A stretch of DNA of 23,679 bases from NCBI GenBank assembly GCA_934307065.1, contig CAKRCD010000026.1:1-23679 (forward strand), given 5' to 3'. Position numbers and translations under genes: made by a program. A model generated the notes under the pieces. It did no database searches. It was given only the letters and a program-made list of their open reading frames with translations, and had not been told where the DNA came from. Each line of letters opens with the position of its first letter. Positions within the stretch are counted from its first letter, which is position 1. This DNA is from an uncultured Bariatricus sp. Its GTDB lineage: Bacteria; Bacillota; Clostridia; Lachnospirales; Lachnospiraceae. Positions 8,281-16,451 of the stretch are shown here, piece after piece.

Positions 8281-8903
8281 AACATATACTTCCGGAAGAT
8301 ATTGAACACAGAAGCTTTGAAATTATTTCAGAGGAACTGCAAAACAGAGGAATCACACTTCCATCGGAAACGGAGATGGTAACAAAACGGGTGATTCATA
8401 CCAGTGCGGATTTTGACTATGCACAGACCATGACCTACTCACCGAATGCAGTTGCCATTGCAAAAGAGCTGATTCAAAATGGAGCAGATATTGTGACGGA
8501 TACCAATATGGCTCTGGCGGGAATTAATAAAAAGACATTGGCACGTCATGGGGGAGAGGCGCATTGCTTTATGGCAGATGAGGATGTGGCAAGAATTGCC
8601 AAAGAACGAAAGGTAACTCGTGCCACGGTCAGTATGGAGAAGGCAGCAGGGATTCAAAAGCCTGTGATTTTTGCTGTGGGAAATGCACCGACAGCATTGA
8701 TTCAGTTATATGAAATGATACAAAGGGGAACCTTCAAACCGGCATTTATCATTGGTGTGCCAGTGGGGTTTGTCAATGTGGAGGCGGCAAAGGAGCTGAT
8801 TTTACAGACGGAGATTCCGTATATTGTAAACCGTGGACGAAAAGGCGGAAGCAATGTGGCAGCAGCTATCTGCAATGCAATTTTGTATGAATTAGGGAGA
8901 TAA
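8268..8903 (+). CDS. cbiC: Cobalt-precorrin-8 methylmutase (CbiC)
   Basis: 211 residues. It moves the methyl group from C11 to C12 of cobalt-precorrin-8 to give cobyrinic acid. RVIHTSADFDYAQTM places the catalytic histidine at residue 44. NGADIVTDTNMALAGI, IFAVGNAPTAL, IIGVPVGFVNV and VNRGRKGGSNVAAAICNA are all family motifs. The start is GTG at 8268, supported by AGGAG at 8256-8260 and by full family length. It overlaps the end of cobD by 13 bp and lies 2 bp before cbiD. Confidence 0.96.
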   Translation: MLNIEHILPEDIEHRSFEIISEELQNRGITLPSETEMVTKRVIHTSADFDYAQTMTYSPNAVAIAKELIQNGADIVTDTNMALAGINKKTLARHGGEAHCFMADEDVARIAKERKVTRATVSMEKAAGIQKPVIFAVGNAPTALIQLYEMIQRGTFKPAFIIGVPVGFVNVEAAKELILQTEIPYIVNRGRKGGSNVAAAICNAILYELGR

Positions 8904-8905
8904 GA

Positions 8906-10018
8906 ATGCGGCAGGGATTTACAACGGGAAGCTGTGCGGCAGCGGCAGCCAAGGCAGCGGCTTATATGCTGTTAACCGGAAAACGAAAAGAAACGATTAC
9001 CATTGAAACACCAAAAGGTATTCTCTATGAGGCTGAAATTAAGGATATTTGCAAATCAGAAACCAAAGTTTCCTGTGGTGTAGAGAAGGACGGAGGCGAT
9101 GACCCGGATGTGACAACGGGACTCCTGATTTATGCCAGTGTGTCGTATGCTGCTGAAAAAGGAATTTTCATTGATGGTGGAAACGGTGTAGGCAGGGTAA
9201 CAAAACCCGGACTGGATCAGCCGGTTGGAAATGCAGCCATTAACCATGTGCCCAGGGAAATGATAACAAGGGAGGTCCTGGAAGTGTGCGAAGCAACAGA
9301 CTATCAAGGAGGACTTCGGATTGAAATATCGGCTCCGGGAGGTAAACAGGTAGCAGAGAAAACCTTCAATCCCAGACTCGGCATTGTGGGCGGCATTTCC
9401 ATTCTGGGCACAAGCGGTGTGGTAGAGCCCATGAGTACACAGGCCATTTTAGATACCATCCGGGTGGAATTAAGCCAGAGAAAAGCACTTGGCTATGATT
9501 ATGTGGCAATCACACCGGGAAATTATGGGCAGGATTTTATCCGGAAGACTTACGGGTATGATTTGGATAAAAGTGTCAAATGCAGCAATTTCATCGGACA
9601 GACCATCGATATGGCGGTAGAGCTTGGGTTTCAGAAATTACTGCTTACCGGGCATTTAGGAAAGCTGGTAAAAGTGGCCGGTGGAATTATGAATACCCAT
9701 TCCAGAGAGGCAGACTGCAGAATGGAAATTCTGGCAGCACTGGCAGTGAAACATGAGGTGGAAGTGGAGAACATTAGGCAGGTTCTGGAGTGTGTGACCA
9801 CGGAAGAAGCAGTACGGATTCTAAGTGAAACGAGAAAAATGGACGCAATTATGAAGGAAGTGGTTGACCGTATCTGCTATTATCTGGATAAGAGGGCAGG
9901 CGGAAAGCTGTCTATTGACTGTGAACTATATGTAAATGAATTTGGCGAGCTTGCCAGAAGCGAGGGGGTAAAAGAATGGTTTATTTTGTTGGCGCAGGAT
10001 GCGGAGCGGCAGATTTAA
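8906..10018 (+). CDS. cbiD: Cobalt-precorrin-5B C1-methyltransferase (CbiD)
   Basis: 370 residues, normal length. CbiD is the SAM-dependent C1 methylase of the anaerobic route and is unrelated in fold to the CbiE/F/H/L methylases. RQGFTTGSCAAAAAKAA (2-18), KDGGDDPDVT (61-70), NGVGRVTKPGL, NPRLGIVGGISILGTSG and VVEPMS (to about residue 177) are highly characteristic, as is LLTGHLGKLVKVAGG. AGGGAGA lies just before ATG 8906. The last 43 bp overlap cbiF, the largest overlap in the cluster. Confidence 0.97.
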   Translation: MRQGFTTGSCAAAAAKAAAYMLLTGKRKETITIETPKGILYEAEIKDICKSETKVSCGVEKDGGDDPDVTTGLLIYASVSYAAEKGIFIDGGNGVGRVTKPGLDQPVGNAAINHVPREMITREVLEVCEATDYQGGLRIEISAPGGKQVAEKTFNPRLGIVGGISILGTSGVVEPMSTQAILDTIRVELSQRKALGYDYVAITPGNYGQDFIRKTYGYDLDKSVKCSNFIGQTIDMAVELGFQKLLLTGHLGKLVKVAGGIMNTHSREADCRMEILAALAVKHEVEVENIRQVLECVTTEEAVRILSETRKMDAIMKEVVDRICYYLDKRAGGKLSIDCELYVNEFGELARSEGVKEWFILLAQDAERQI

Positions 10019-10749
10019 TTACCGTGCGCGGAATGCATATGCTGGAGCAGGCAGATGTGATTATTTATGCCGGTTCTCTGGTAAATCCGCAGCTTCTGCA
10101 ATATGCGAAAGAAGCGTGTGAGATTTATAATAGTGCAAAGATGACACTGGATGAAGTCATCGATGTGATGAGACAGGCAGAGGAGGAACAGAAAATGACG
10201 GTGCGCCTGCATACAGGTGACCAGAGCGTGTACGGTGCTGTGCGGGAGCAGATGGATAGGTTGGATGAACTGGGCATTTCCTATGAGAGCTGTCCGGGAG
10301 TCAGTGCCTGTTTTGGAGCAGCGGCTTCCTTGAACCTGGAATACACCCTGCCGGGTATTTCCCAGTCCCTTATTATTACCAGAATGGAGGGAAAGACAAA
10401 AGTACCGGAAAAGGAGCAGATAGAAAGCTTTGCAGCTCATGAAGCGACGATGGCTATTTATTTAAGTACAGGAATGCTTGGAGAATTATCAAAGAGACTG
10501 ATTGCAGGAGGCTATGGGGCAGATACCCCTGCGGTATTGATTTATAAGGCAACCTGGCCGGAAGAAGAAGCATATCGTTGTACTGTGGCGGAACTGGAAC
10601 AGATAGCGGCAGAACACGGAATTACAAAAACCGCACTGGTGCTTGTAGGCGAGGTAATCGCACATCAGAATTATCAGAAATCCCGTTTGTATGCACCGGA
10701 TTTTTCGACAGAATTCAGACAGGCAAAGGAAGAAACATGCAGAGATTAA
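9976..10749 (+). CDS. cbiF: Cobalt-precorrin-4 C11-methyltransferase (CbiF)
   Basis: 257 residues of the tetrapyrrole methylase fold. MVYFVGAGCGAADLITVRG is the first SAM-site loop, YAGSLVNP (31-38) is distinctive for CbiF/CobM, HTGDQSVYGA (79-88) is the GDxxxYG motif, and PGVSACFGAAASL (107-119) the next conserved loop. It methylates C11 of cobalt-precorrin-4 before ring opening by CbiG. ATG 9976 is supported by GAGGGGG at 9962-9968, inside cbiD. It overlaps cbiG by 13 bp. Confidence 0.96.
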   Translation: MVYFVGAGCGAADLITVRGMHMLEQADVIIYAGSLVNPQLLQYAKEACEIYNSAKMTLDEVIDVMRQAEEEQKMTVRLHTGDQSVYGAVREQMDRLDELGISYESCPGVSACFGAAASLNLEYTLPGISQSLIITRMEGKTKVPEKEQIESFAAHEATMAIYLSTGMLGELSKRLIAGGYGADTPAVLIYKATWPEEEAYRCTVAELEQIAAEHGITKTALVLVGEVIAHQNYQKSRLYAPDFSTEFRQAKEETCRD

Positions 10750-11768
10750 GTGTAATCAGTTTTACAGAAAATGGAAACCGGCTTGCACAGAAAGTGCAGG
10801 AGCGTACAAAAGGGTGGGATGTTCAGTGTTTTACAAAGGAAGCAGTTAAAGAGCAGGGATTGACCGTATGGACGAAAGAGCAGATGAAGCAGAAAAATGC
10901 CCTCTTATTTATCGGAGCCTGCGGAATTGCAGTTCGTGCCATTGCACCGAATCTGGCAGACAAGCTGCAGGACAGCCCGGTTCTGGTAATGGATGAGAAG
11001 GGGCGCTATGTGATTCCTGTTTTGTCCGGTCATGTGGGTGGAGCCAATGAACTGGCATATTTACTGGCAGAGTGGATGGAAGCGGTTCCTGTGATTACGA
11101 CGGCAACGGATATCAACGATAAATTTGCAGTAGATGTATTTGCAAAGAAAAATGGGTTACGGATTCAAAATAAAGATGGGATTGCAAAGGTTTCATCCAA
11201 AGTGCTTGGAGGGGAGCAGATTACGTTATCCGTAGAAAAAGAAAGAATCAAAAGCACAAAGCTTCCGGATGAAATAGAAGTGGTTGCTTATCCACCGGAA
11301 AATCCAGTGGATGTATTAATTACGGAAGAACCGGTTGCCTGCGATGCACTTTTGACCTTAATTCCAAAGAAATATGTACTTGGCATGGGATGCAAAAAGG
11401 GAAAAGAAGAAGAAAAAATAAGCGCGTTTATTGCGAAAATCCTAAACAGAGAAGGTATTTCGATCAATCAGATTTATGCACTTGCCTCTGTAGAACAAAA
11501 AGCCAGAGAAGAAGGCCTGATTGGATGGAGTCAGAAAGCGGGGATTCCTTTTGTGACCTATTCTGCAGAGACATTGAATCAGGTGAAAGGAATCTTTTCT
11601 GGGTCAGATTTTGTGAAGCAGACCATTGGAGTGGATAATGTCTGTGAGCGTTCCGCTTTAAAAGCTTGCAAAACAGGAGGTACTTTGATTGTGAAAAAGG
11701 AAGCAGAGGATGGAATGACGCTTGCCATTGCAAAGCGGGATTGGAGGATTTGTTTCGATGAAATCTAG
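10737..11768 (+). CDS. cbiG: Cobalt-precorrin-5A hydrolase (CbiG)
   Basis: 343 residues. It opens the delta-lactone of cobalt-precorrin-5A and releases acetaldehyde. The N-terminal domain has IGACGIAVRAIAP (59-71) and LSGHVGGANELA (96-107). The C-terminal domain starts near residue 212 with VLGMGCKKGKEEE and ends with GTLIVKKE. The frame is open to 10578, but the homologous text begins at ATG 10737, which has AAAGGAAG about 6 bp upstream, so the longer version is rejected. It overlaps cbiF by 13 bp and cbiH by 11 bp. Confidence 0.95.
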   Translation: MQRLSVISFTENGNRLAQKVQERTKGWDVQCFTKEAVKEQGLTVWTKEQMKQKNALLFIGACGIAVRAIAPNLADKLQDSPVLVMDEKGRYVIPVLSGHVGGANELAYLLAEWMEAVPVITTATDINDKFAVDVFAKKNGLRIQNKDGIAKVSSKVLGGEQITLSVEKERIKSTKLPDEIEVVAYPPENPVDVLITEEPVACDALLTLIPKKYVLGMGCKKGKEEEKISAFIAKILNREGISINQIYALASVEQKAREEGLIGWSQKAGIPFVTYSAETLNQVKGIFSGSDFVKQTIGVDNVCERSALKACKTGGTLIVKKEAEDGMTLAIAKRDWRICFDEI

Positions 11769-12525
11769 AATATATGTAGTAGGGATGGGACCCGGAAAGG
11801 AAGAAATGATGACGGGACAGGCCGTCTGTGTGTTAGAGGAATCCGATGTGATTGTCGGATATCCTGTGTATCTGCGGCTTCTCGGATCACGGTTTTCAGA
11901 AAAAGAATTTCTTTCCACACCGATGAAACAGGAAGTGGCAAGATGTAAGATGTGCTTTGAAGAAGCAGAAAAAGGGAAACGGGTAGCGCTGATATGTAGT
12001 GGAGATGCCGGAATTTACGGAATGGCTTCTTTGATGTATGAACTGGGAACGGAGTATCCGGATATAGAGATTTGTGTAATTCCGGGAATTACAGCGGCAA
12101 GCAGCGGGGCGGCAGTTTTAGGAGCACCATTAAACCATGATTTCTGCGTTATCAGTCTCAGTGACTTGCTGACTCCATGGGAGAAAATAGAAAAACGACT
12201 GCGGGCTGCGGCAATGGGTGATTTTGCCATTGCCATATACAATCCATCCAGTCATAAAAGGTACGATTATTTACAGAGAGCATGCGATATTTTACTGGAA
12301 GAAATTGAGCCGGAAAGAGCATGTGGTTATGTGGAGAATATCGGAAGAGAGGGGACAAAAGCAGTTACCTGTACATTGGGGGAACTGCGAAACCGGGAAG
12401 TGAATATGTTTACCACCGTATTTGTGGGAAATTCCGGCTCTCAGATTCTGAATGGGAAATTAGTGACAAAACGGGGGTACCAAATTGAAAAAGATACTAA
12501 TCTTTGCGGGGACAACGGAAGGTAG
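11758..12525 (+). CDS. cbiH: Cobalt-precorrin-3 C17-methyltransferase (CbiH)
   Basis: 255 residues of the tetrapyrrole methylase fold. CbiH methylates C17 and drives ring contraction. RIYVVGMGPGKEEMMTGQA (4-22), CSGDAGIYGMA (80-90), IPGITAASSGAAVLGAPLNHD (from 108) and YNPSSHKR (161-168) are CobJ/CbiH text. An earlier in-frame ATG at 11722 is less likely: GGAGG at 11743-11747 is well placed for ATG 11758, and the conserved N-terminus begins there. It overlaps cbiG by 11 bp and the cbiJET fusion by 41 bp. Confidence 0.95.
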   Translation: MKSRIYVVGMGPGKEEMMTGQAVCVLEESDVIVGYPVYLRLLGSRFSEKEFLSTPMKQEVARCKMCFEEAEKGKRVALICSGDAGIYGMASLMYELGTEYPDIEICVIPGITAASSGAAVLGAPLNHDFCVISLSDLLTPWEKIEKRLRAAAMGDFAIAIYNPSSHKRYDYLQRACDILLEEIEPERACGYVENIGREGTKAVTCTLGELRNREVNMFTTVFVGNSGSQILNGKLVTKRGYQIEKDTNLCGDNGR

Positions 12526-14626
12526 GCAGCTTTCGGACTGGCTTTGTGAAAGGCAGATACCGAATACGGTATGTGTGGCAACAGAATACGGTGAGATTGT
12601 GTTAAAAGACAATCCTTATCGTAGGATTAAAACTGGGAGAAAGAATGCAGAAGAAATGCGGAAACTGATACAGCAGGGCAGCTATGAGATTGTGATAGAT
12701 GCCACCCATCCTTTTGCGGAAGTGGTAACAGCTCAGATTCGACAGGCAGTGGGAGGATTGGAAGATTACAAAGCATCTTATTATCGTCTGCTCAGGGAAA
12801 CAGGAGAAGCAGTATCCTATGAAAAAGTGCGTTTTTTTGAAACCCATCTCTCCTGTGCTGAAGCCTTAGAACAAATCGAGGGAAATATTCTGCTGACGAC
12901 AGGCAGTAAAGACTTACACACCTACAATAGACAAGCATTTAAGGATCGGCTTTTTGCACGGGTACTGCCAAGTATAGAGAGCCTGAAGCTTTGTCAGGAA
13001 GCCGGGATTACCGGAAAACAGATTCTGGCCCTTCAAGGACCGTTTTCAGTGCAAATGAATGAAGCATTGATCCGGCAGTATGAGATTTCCTGCATGGTAA
13101 CAAAAGAAAGCGGAAAATCCGGGGGCTTTACAGAAAAAATAGAGGCGGCAAAGCGGGCAGATATTCCGGTGTTTGTGATTGGCAGGCCGGAAAAAGAAGA
13201 AGGATATTATTTCGAAGAGTTGTGTGAGAAACTGGAAGAAATATATGGAATTCATTCGGAAACTGTTTCTGAGCCGGTTGCTGGGTTATCTGCCGAAAAG
13301 AATGGTGCCGGAATTGCGGAAACGTGTATTAGACTTCCGCAGGTTTTTCTTGCGGGAATCGGAATGGGTGCCGCAGAAAGTATGACGGCAGAAGTACAAA
13401 ATGTAATCCGGGAAGCGGATATTTTGCTGGGCGCAGAAAGGATGATTGCGGATTATGAGCCGCGAATCGAAAAGAAACCTTATTATCTGGCGAAGCAGAT
13501 TGTGCCATATATCAAGGAAATGTTGAGTCGAAAGGTGCATGAAGTTCAGAAGATTGTCATACTCTTTTCAGGAGACAGTGGATGTTACAGCGGCTGTCAG
13601 AAGCTGCTTTGTGCATTGAATCAGGAAATCACAGATGGAAGTATACAGGCAGTCCTGCGTGTGCTGCCGGGAATTTCTTCCATCTCTTATCTTGCAGCCT
13701 GCCTTGGAGAAAGTTATCAGGACGCGGTAATTACCAGTATGCATGGGAAGGATACAATATATCCAAGGTGGAAGTCAGAAATTTTGGAGCAGGTTCGCAC
13801 AAATGAGAAAGTCTTTTTATTGTTGTCAGGAAATCAGGATGTGAAGAAACTGGGGGCACTTTTGACAGAAACAAATCTGGAGCAGTGTGAAATCAATTTG
13901 GGATACCGACTTTCTTACCCTGAACAGCGCATCCGGAAATTAACTCCGCAGGAATGTATGGATTTGGAAGAGGCAGGGCTTTATACCTGTATGATAAAGA
14001 ATCCATATCCGGTAATGAAAAAGCTGTCCTATGGTACAGCGGATTCGGAGTTTTTGAGAGATGCGGTGCCTATGACAAAGGAAGAAGTACGGGAAGTCAG
14101 CCTTTGTAAATTGAAGCTGCATGAACAGGCAGTGGTATATGATGTGGGCAGTGGTTCTGGTTCAGTAGCGGTGGAAATCGCAGGAATTTCCCATAGCATA
14201 CAGGTTTATGCAATTGAACGAAAACCGGAAGCTGTTGCGCTTATGCGCAAGAATCGGGAAAAATTTCATGCTTACAACATGGACATTATAGAAGCTTTTG
14301 CACCGGAAGGATTGGAAGACCTTCCGGTTCCGACTCATGCTTTTTTAGGTGGAACAGGCGGAAAGCTGCAGGAAATTCTGGAGTGCTTATATCAGAAAAA
14401 TCCTCAGATGCGTGTTGTGGTAAATGCGGTAACCTTGGAGACTATCAGTGAACTCAGGGAAGCGCTTATCTATTTTCCGGTCACAGATGAAAGTATGGTG
14501 CAGTTACAGGTAAGCCGGACAAAAAAAGCAGGGGCTTATCATTTGGTCCAGGCAGAGAATCCGGTCTGGATATGTGCGTTTACCTTTCAGACACAGAAAA
14601 CGGCAGCCGAGGGAGAAATAAGATGA
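12485..14626 (+). CDS. cbiJET: Trifunctional fusion: CbiJ reductase, CbiE C5-methyltransferase, CbiT C15-methyltransferase/decarboxylase
   Basis: 713 residues in one uninterrupted frame with three domains. Residues 1-252 are precorrin-6A reductase CbiJ (ILIFAGTTEGRQL, VIDATHPFAEVV, LLTTGSKDL, ALQGPFS). Residues about 285-503 are CbiE (LAGIGMGAAESMT, LLGAERMI, FSGDSGCYSG, VLPGISSISYLAA). Residues about 514-702 are CbiT, a class I methyltransferase (VYDVGSGSGSVAVEIA at 551-566, YAIERKPEA, FLGGTGGKL, VVNAVTLET). Together they take cobalt-precorrin-6A to cobalt-precorrin-8. A linker of about 30 residues (253-284) joins CbiJ to CbiE. The start is TTG 12485 with GGGGG at 12473-12477. Its TGA overlaps the cbiA ATG. 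CbiE-CbiT fusions (CobL-like) are well known; adding CbiJ at the front is less usual. Confidence 0.95.
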   Translation: MKKILIFAGTTEGRQLSDWLCERQIPNTVCVATEYGEIVLKDNPYRRIKTGRKNAEEMRKLIQQGSYEIVIDATHPFAEVVTAQIRQAVGGLEDYKASYYRLLRETGEAVSYEKVRFFETHLSCAEALEQIEGNILLTTGSKDLHTYNRQAFKDRLFARVLPSIESLKLCQEAGITGKQILALQGPFSVQMNEALIRQYEISCMVTKESGKSGGFTEKIEAAKRADIPVFVIGRPEKEEGYYFEELCEKLEEIYGIHSETVSEPVAGLSAEKNGAGIAETCIRLPQVFLAGIGMGAAESMTAEVQNVIREADILLGAERMIADYEPRIEKKPYYLAKQIVPYIKEMLSRKVHEVQKIVILFSGDSGCYSGCQKLLCALNQEITDGSIQAVLRVLPGISSISYLAACLGESYQDAVITSMHGKDTIYPRWKSEILEQVRTNEKVFLLLSGNQDVKKLGALLTETNLEQCEINLGYRLSYPEQRIRKLTPQECMDLEEAGLYTCMIKNPYPVMKKLSYGTADSEFLRDAVPMTKEEVREVSLCKLKLHEQAVVYDVGSGSGSVAVEIAGISHSIQVYAIERKPEAVALMRKNREKFHAYNMDIIEAFAPEGLEDLPVPTHAFLGGTGGKLQEILECLYQKNPQMRVVVNAVTLETISELREALIYFPVTDESMVQLQVSRTKKAGAYHLVQAENPVWICAFTFQTQKTAAEGEIR

Positions 14627-16032
14627 AATTAAGAAGACTTATGTTTGCAGCGCCCAAAAGCGGAAGCGGAAAGACTTTGATTACTTGTGCATTCCTTCAG
14701 ATTCTGAAAGAAATGGGGGAGGACGTTGTTTCTTACAAATGTGGTCCCGATTATATTGACCCTATGTTTCATGAAAAGGTAATCGGCATTTCCTCTAAGA
14801 ATCTGGATACCTTTTTTACAGGAGAAGAAGTGACAAGGGAACTGTTTCTGTATGGCAGAAGCGCGAACCAGATAGCAGTTCAGGAAGGAGTCATGGGAGT
14901 ATTTGACGGTCTTGGTGGAATACGGGAGGAAGGTTCTTCTTATCATCTGGCAAAAGTAACGAGAACACCTGTTATTCTGGTGGTAGATGCAAAGGGAATG
15001 GGATATTCTTTGCTTCCGTTGATTGCAGGATTTTTGGCTTATGATACGGAACACCTGATAAAGGGAGTGATTCTGAACCGAATGTCGGGAATGTATTATC
15101 AGACTATGAAGCCACTGATAGAGGAGAAGTTGCAGATAGCTGTGGTAGGATATGTACCGCAAAACCCGGAGTTTACTTTGGAGAGCAGACATTTGGGACT
15201 GAAGCTTCCGGAAGAAGTAGAACATCTGCAGGAGAAGATTGCCTGTGCAGGGAATGAATTAAAGAAAACGCTGGAAATAGAGCATTTGTTACAGATTGCA
15301 GATGAGGCAGAAGAAATTCCGAAAACAGGAAGAAAAGAAACAGGTGTGAAAGCAGTAGATACAGAACAGCCTGTTATTGCAGTGGCAAAGGATGAAGCCT
15401 TTTGCTTTTATTATGAAGATAATCTGCGGCTTTTAGAAGAAGCAGGGGCAAAACTTCAGTATTTTTCACCGGTGCACGATACAAAGTTGCCGGATCATTG
15501 TGACGGCATTTTGCTTGGAGGCGGTTATCCGGAATTATATGCCAAAGAACTGGAAGCAAACCGGAAAATGCGGGATGCTATTCAATCTGCCATTTGTGAG
15601 GGGATGCCGTCAGTGGCAGAGTGCGGTGGATTCATGTATTTACACGAAAAACTGACCGATGCCAAAGGACAGACTTATGAAATGGCAGGGGTCATCCCTG
15701 AAGCGTGCCATTACACCGGAAAACTGGTCCGGTTTGGCTATGTGGAAATTGCGGAAGAAAAGACAGGGAAAACTACGGAAAAGGATAAGTTTTTTTTGCC
15801 GGAAAACAGCGTAATCAAGGCACATGAGTTCCACTATTTTGACAGTACAGATAATGGAGCATCCTGCAAGGCAACGAAGCCGACCACCGGAAGACAGTAT
15901 TCCTGCATCTGGACCGGAGAAAATCATTGGTGGGGATTTCCACATTTATATTATCCGTCGAATCCATTTTTCGCAGAGCATTTTGTATCTCTGGCAAAGA
16001 GTTATAAGAGTTGTAAATTCAGAAAAATTTGA
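14623..16032 (+). CDS. cbiA: Cobyrinate a,c-diamide synthase (CbiA)
   Basis: 469 residues. It amidates the a and c side chains of cobyrinate with ATP and glutamine. The synthetase domain has FAAPKSGSGKTLIT (8-21), CGPDYIDPMFH (40-50), EGVMGVFDGLGG and VVDAKGMG. The amidotransferase domain has LLGGGYPELY (297-306), AECGGFMYLHE with nucleophile C334, AHEFHYFD (400-407) and GFPHLYYPSNPFFAEHF with H441. The start 14623 forms ATGA with the stop of the fusion gene and has GGGAGA upstream. The final codons carry a promoter for the next operon. It is the last gene of the biosynthetic operon. Confidence 0.96.
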   Translation: MKLRRLMFAAPKSGSGKTLITCAFLQILKEMGEDVVSYKCGPDYIDPMFHEKVIGISSKNLDTFFTGEEVTRELFLYGRSANQIAVQEGVMGVFDGLGGIREEGSSYHLAKVTRTPVILVVDAKGMGYSLLPLIAGFLAYDTEHLIKGVILNRMSGMYYQTMKPLIEEKLQIAVVGYVPQNPEFTLESRHLGLKLPEEVEHLQEKIACAGNELKKTLEIEHLLQIADEAEEIPKTGRKETGVKAVDTEQPVIAVAKDEAFCFYYEDNLRLLEEAGAKLQYFSPVHDTKLPDHCDGILLGGGYPELYAKELEANRKMRDAIQSAICEGMPSVAECGGFMYLHEKLTDAKGQTYEMAGVIPEACHYTGKLVRFGYVEIAEEKTGKTTEKDKFFLPENSVIKAHEFHYFDSTDNGASCKATKPTTGRQYSCIWTGENHWWGFPHLYYPSNPFFAEHFVSLAKSYKSCKFRKI

Positions 16033-16038
16033 TATAAT
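16011..16038 (+). promoter_or_regulatory. Sigma-A type promoter with extended -10, embedded in the 3' end of cbiA
   Basis: A perfect -10 TATAAT lies at 16033-16038, preceded by TG plus one base (16030-16032), an extended -10. A -35-like TTGTAA is at 16011-16016, spacer 16 bp. Transcription would start near 16045, just before the riboswitch. The -35 and the TG lie in cbiA coding sequence and the -10 starts right after the stop codon. Confidence 0.75.
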
Positions 16039-16061
16039 AAGAAAGATCGAAATAGAATGAA

Positions 16062-16224
16062 TTTCAGTGCCAGACAGGAATGTCAGGGTAAAAGAGAATC
16101 AGGTGAAAGTCCTGAGCGATCCGGTCACTGTAAACATGGAGCGATGCTGTGGATATACCATTGCGCGTAAAGCGTGAGAAGGTACAGCGAAGCGATGATG
16201 TGTAAGCCAGGAAACCTGCTGAAA
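16062..16224 (+). promoter_or_regulatory. Cobalamin riboswitch aptamer
   Basis: The conserved core is readable in order: GGTAAAAGAGAATCAGGTG (16088-16106), AAAGTCCTGAGC, then GTCACTGTAAACATGG (to about 16139), and the B12 box AGCCAGGAAACCTGCT (16205-16220), close to the consensus AGYCAGGAGACCTGCC. The ends close as P1: TTTCAG 16062-16067 pairs with CTGAAA 16219-16224. This class binds adenosyl- or aquocobalamin and lowers downstream expression. The promoter is immediately upstream, and the regulated operon is the secreted repeat protein, transporter and adenosyltransferase. Ligand preference cannot be judged by eye. Confidence 0.95.
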
Positions 16225-16228
16225 GTCA

Positions 16229-16310
16229 ATGAATAGCTTCCGAAGAAAGCGTTTTCATAGAACTATCTGTAAGCCTTTGGGGCATATAGGAATGTTTTGA
16301 AGTTATGAAA
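16229..16310 (+). promoter_or_regulatory. Riboswitch expression platform: P13-like hairpin and alternative antiterminator
   Basis: Two exclusive pairings can be drawn. In one, ATGAA 16229-16233 pairs with TTCAT 16254-16258 and GCTT 16236-16239 with AAGC 16247-16250, leaving loop CCGAAGA. In the other, TTTCATA 16253-16259 and ACT 16262-16264 pair with AGTTATGAAA 16301-16310, which takes the first four bases of the terminator stem. So hairpin formation (ligand bound) frees the terminator, and its loss favours the antiterminator. The pairings are seen in the sequence; their use is inferred. Confidence 0.65.
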
Positions 16311-16344
16311 TGTCTGCTTTTAAAGGCGGGCATTTCTTTTGTTT
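16307..16344 (+). terminator. Intrinsic terminator of the riboswitch
   Basis: GAAATGTCTGC (16307-16317) pairs over 11 positions, two of them G-U, with GCGGGCATTTC (16326-16336) across an 8-nt loop, followed by TTTTGTTT. It lies 83 nt after the aptamer, where a transcriptional off-switch is expected. It could also stop read-through from the biosynthetic operon, since no other terminator lies between cbiA and this point. Confidence 0.85.
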
Positions 16345-16451
16345 ATGATGGGAATCAATGCATAAGTACAGGACATAGAACAGTCTGTCAGACATCATGG
16401 AACTCCGACATCATTCTATTTAAAAAGATAGAAAAGGAAAGGAAGAACAAA
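16345..16451 (+). other. Untranslated leader between riboswitch terminator and secreted-protein gene
   Basis: 107 bp with no convincing gene. A frame from 16305 runs through this stretch into the gene at 16452, but its extra 49 codons would begin in the terminator stem and would put a charged stretch before a good signal peptide, so I treat it as leader. AAAGGAAAGGAAG just before 16452 is the ribosome binding site. Confidence 0.7.

Noticed and set aside
16305..16451. Longer start for the secreted protein
   Set aside because: It would begin inside the riboswitch terminator stem and bury the signal peptide; ATG 16452 has a good ribosome binding site.
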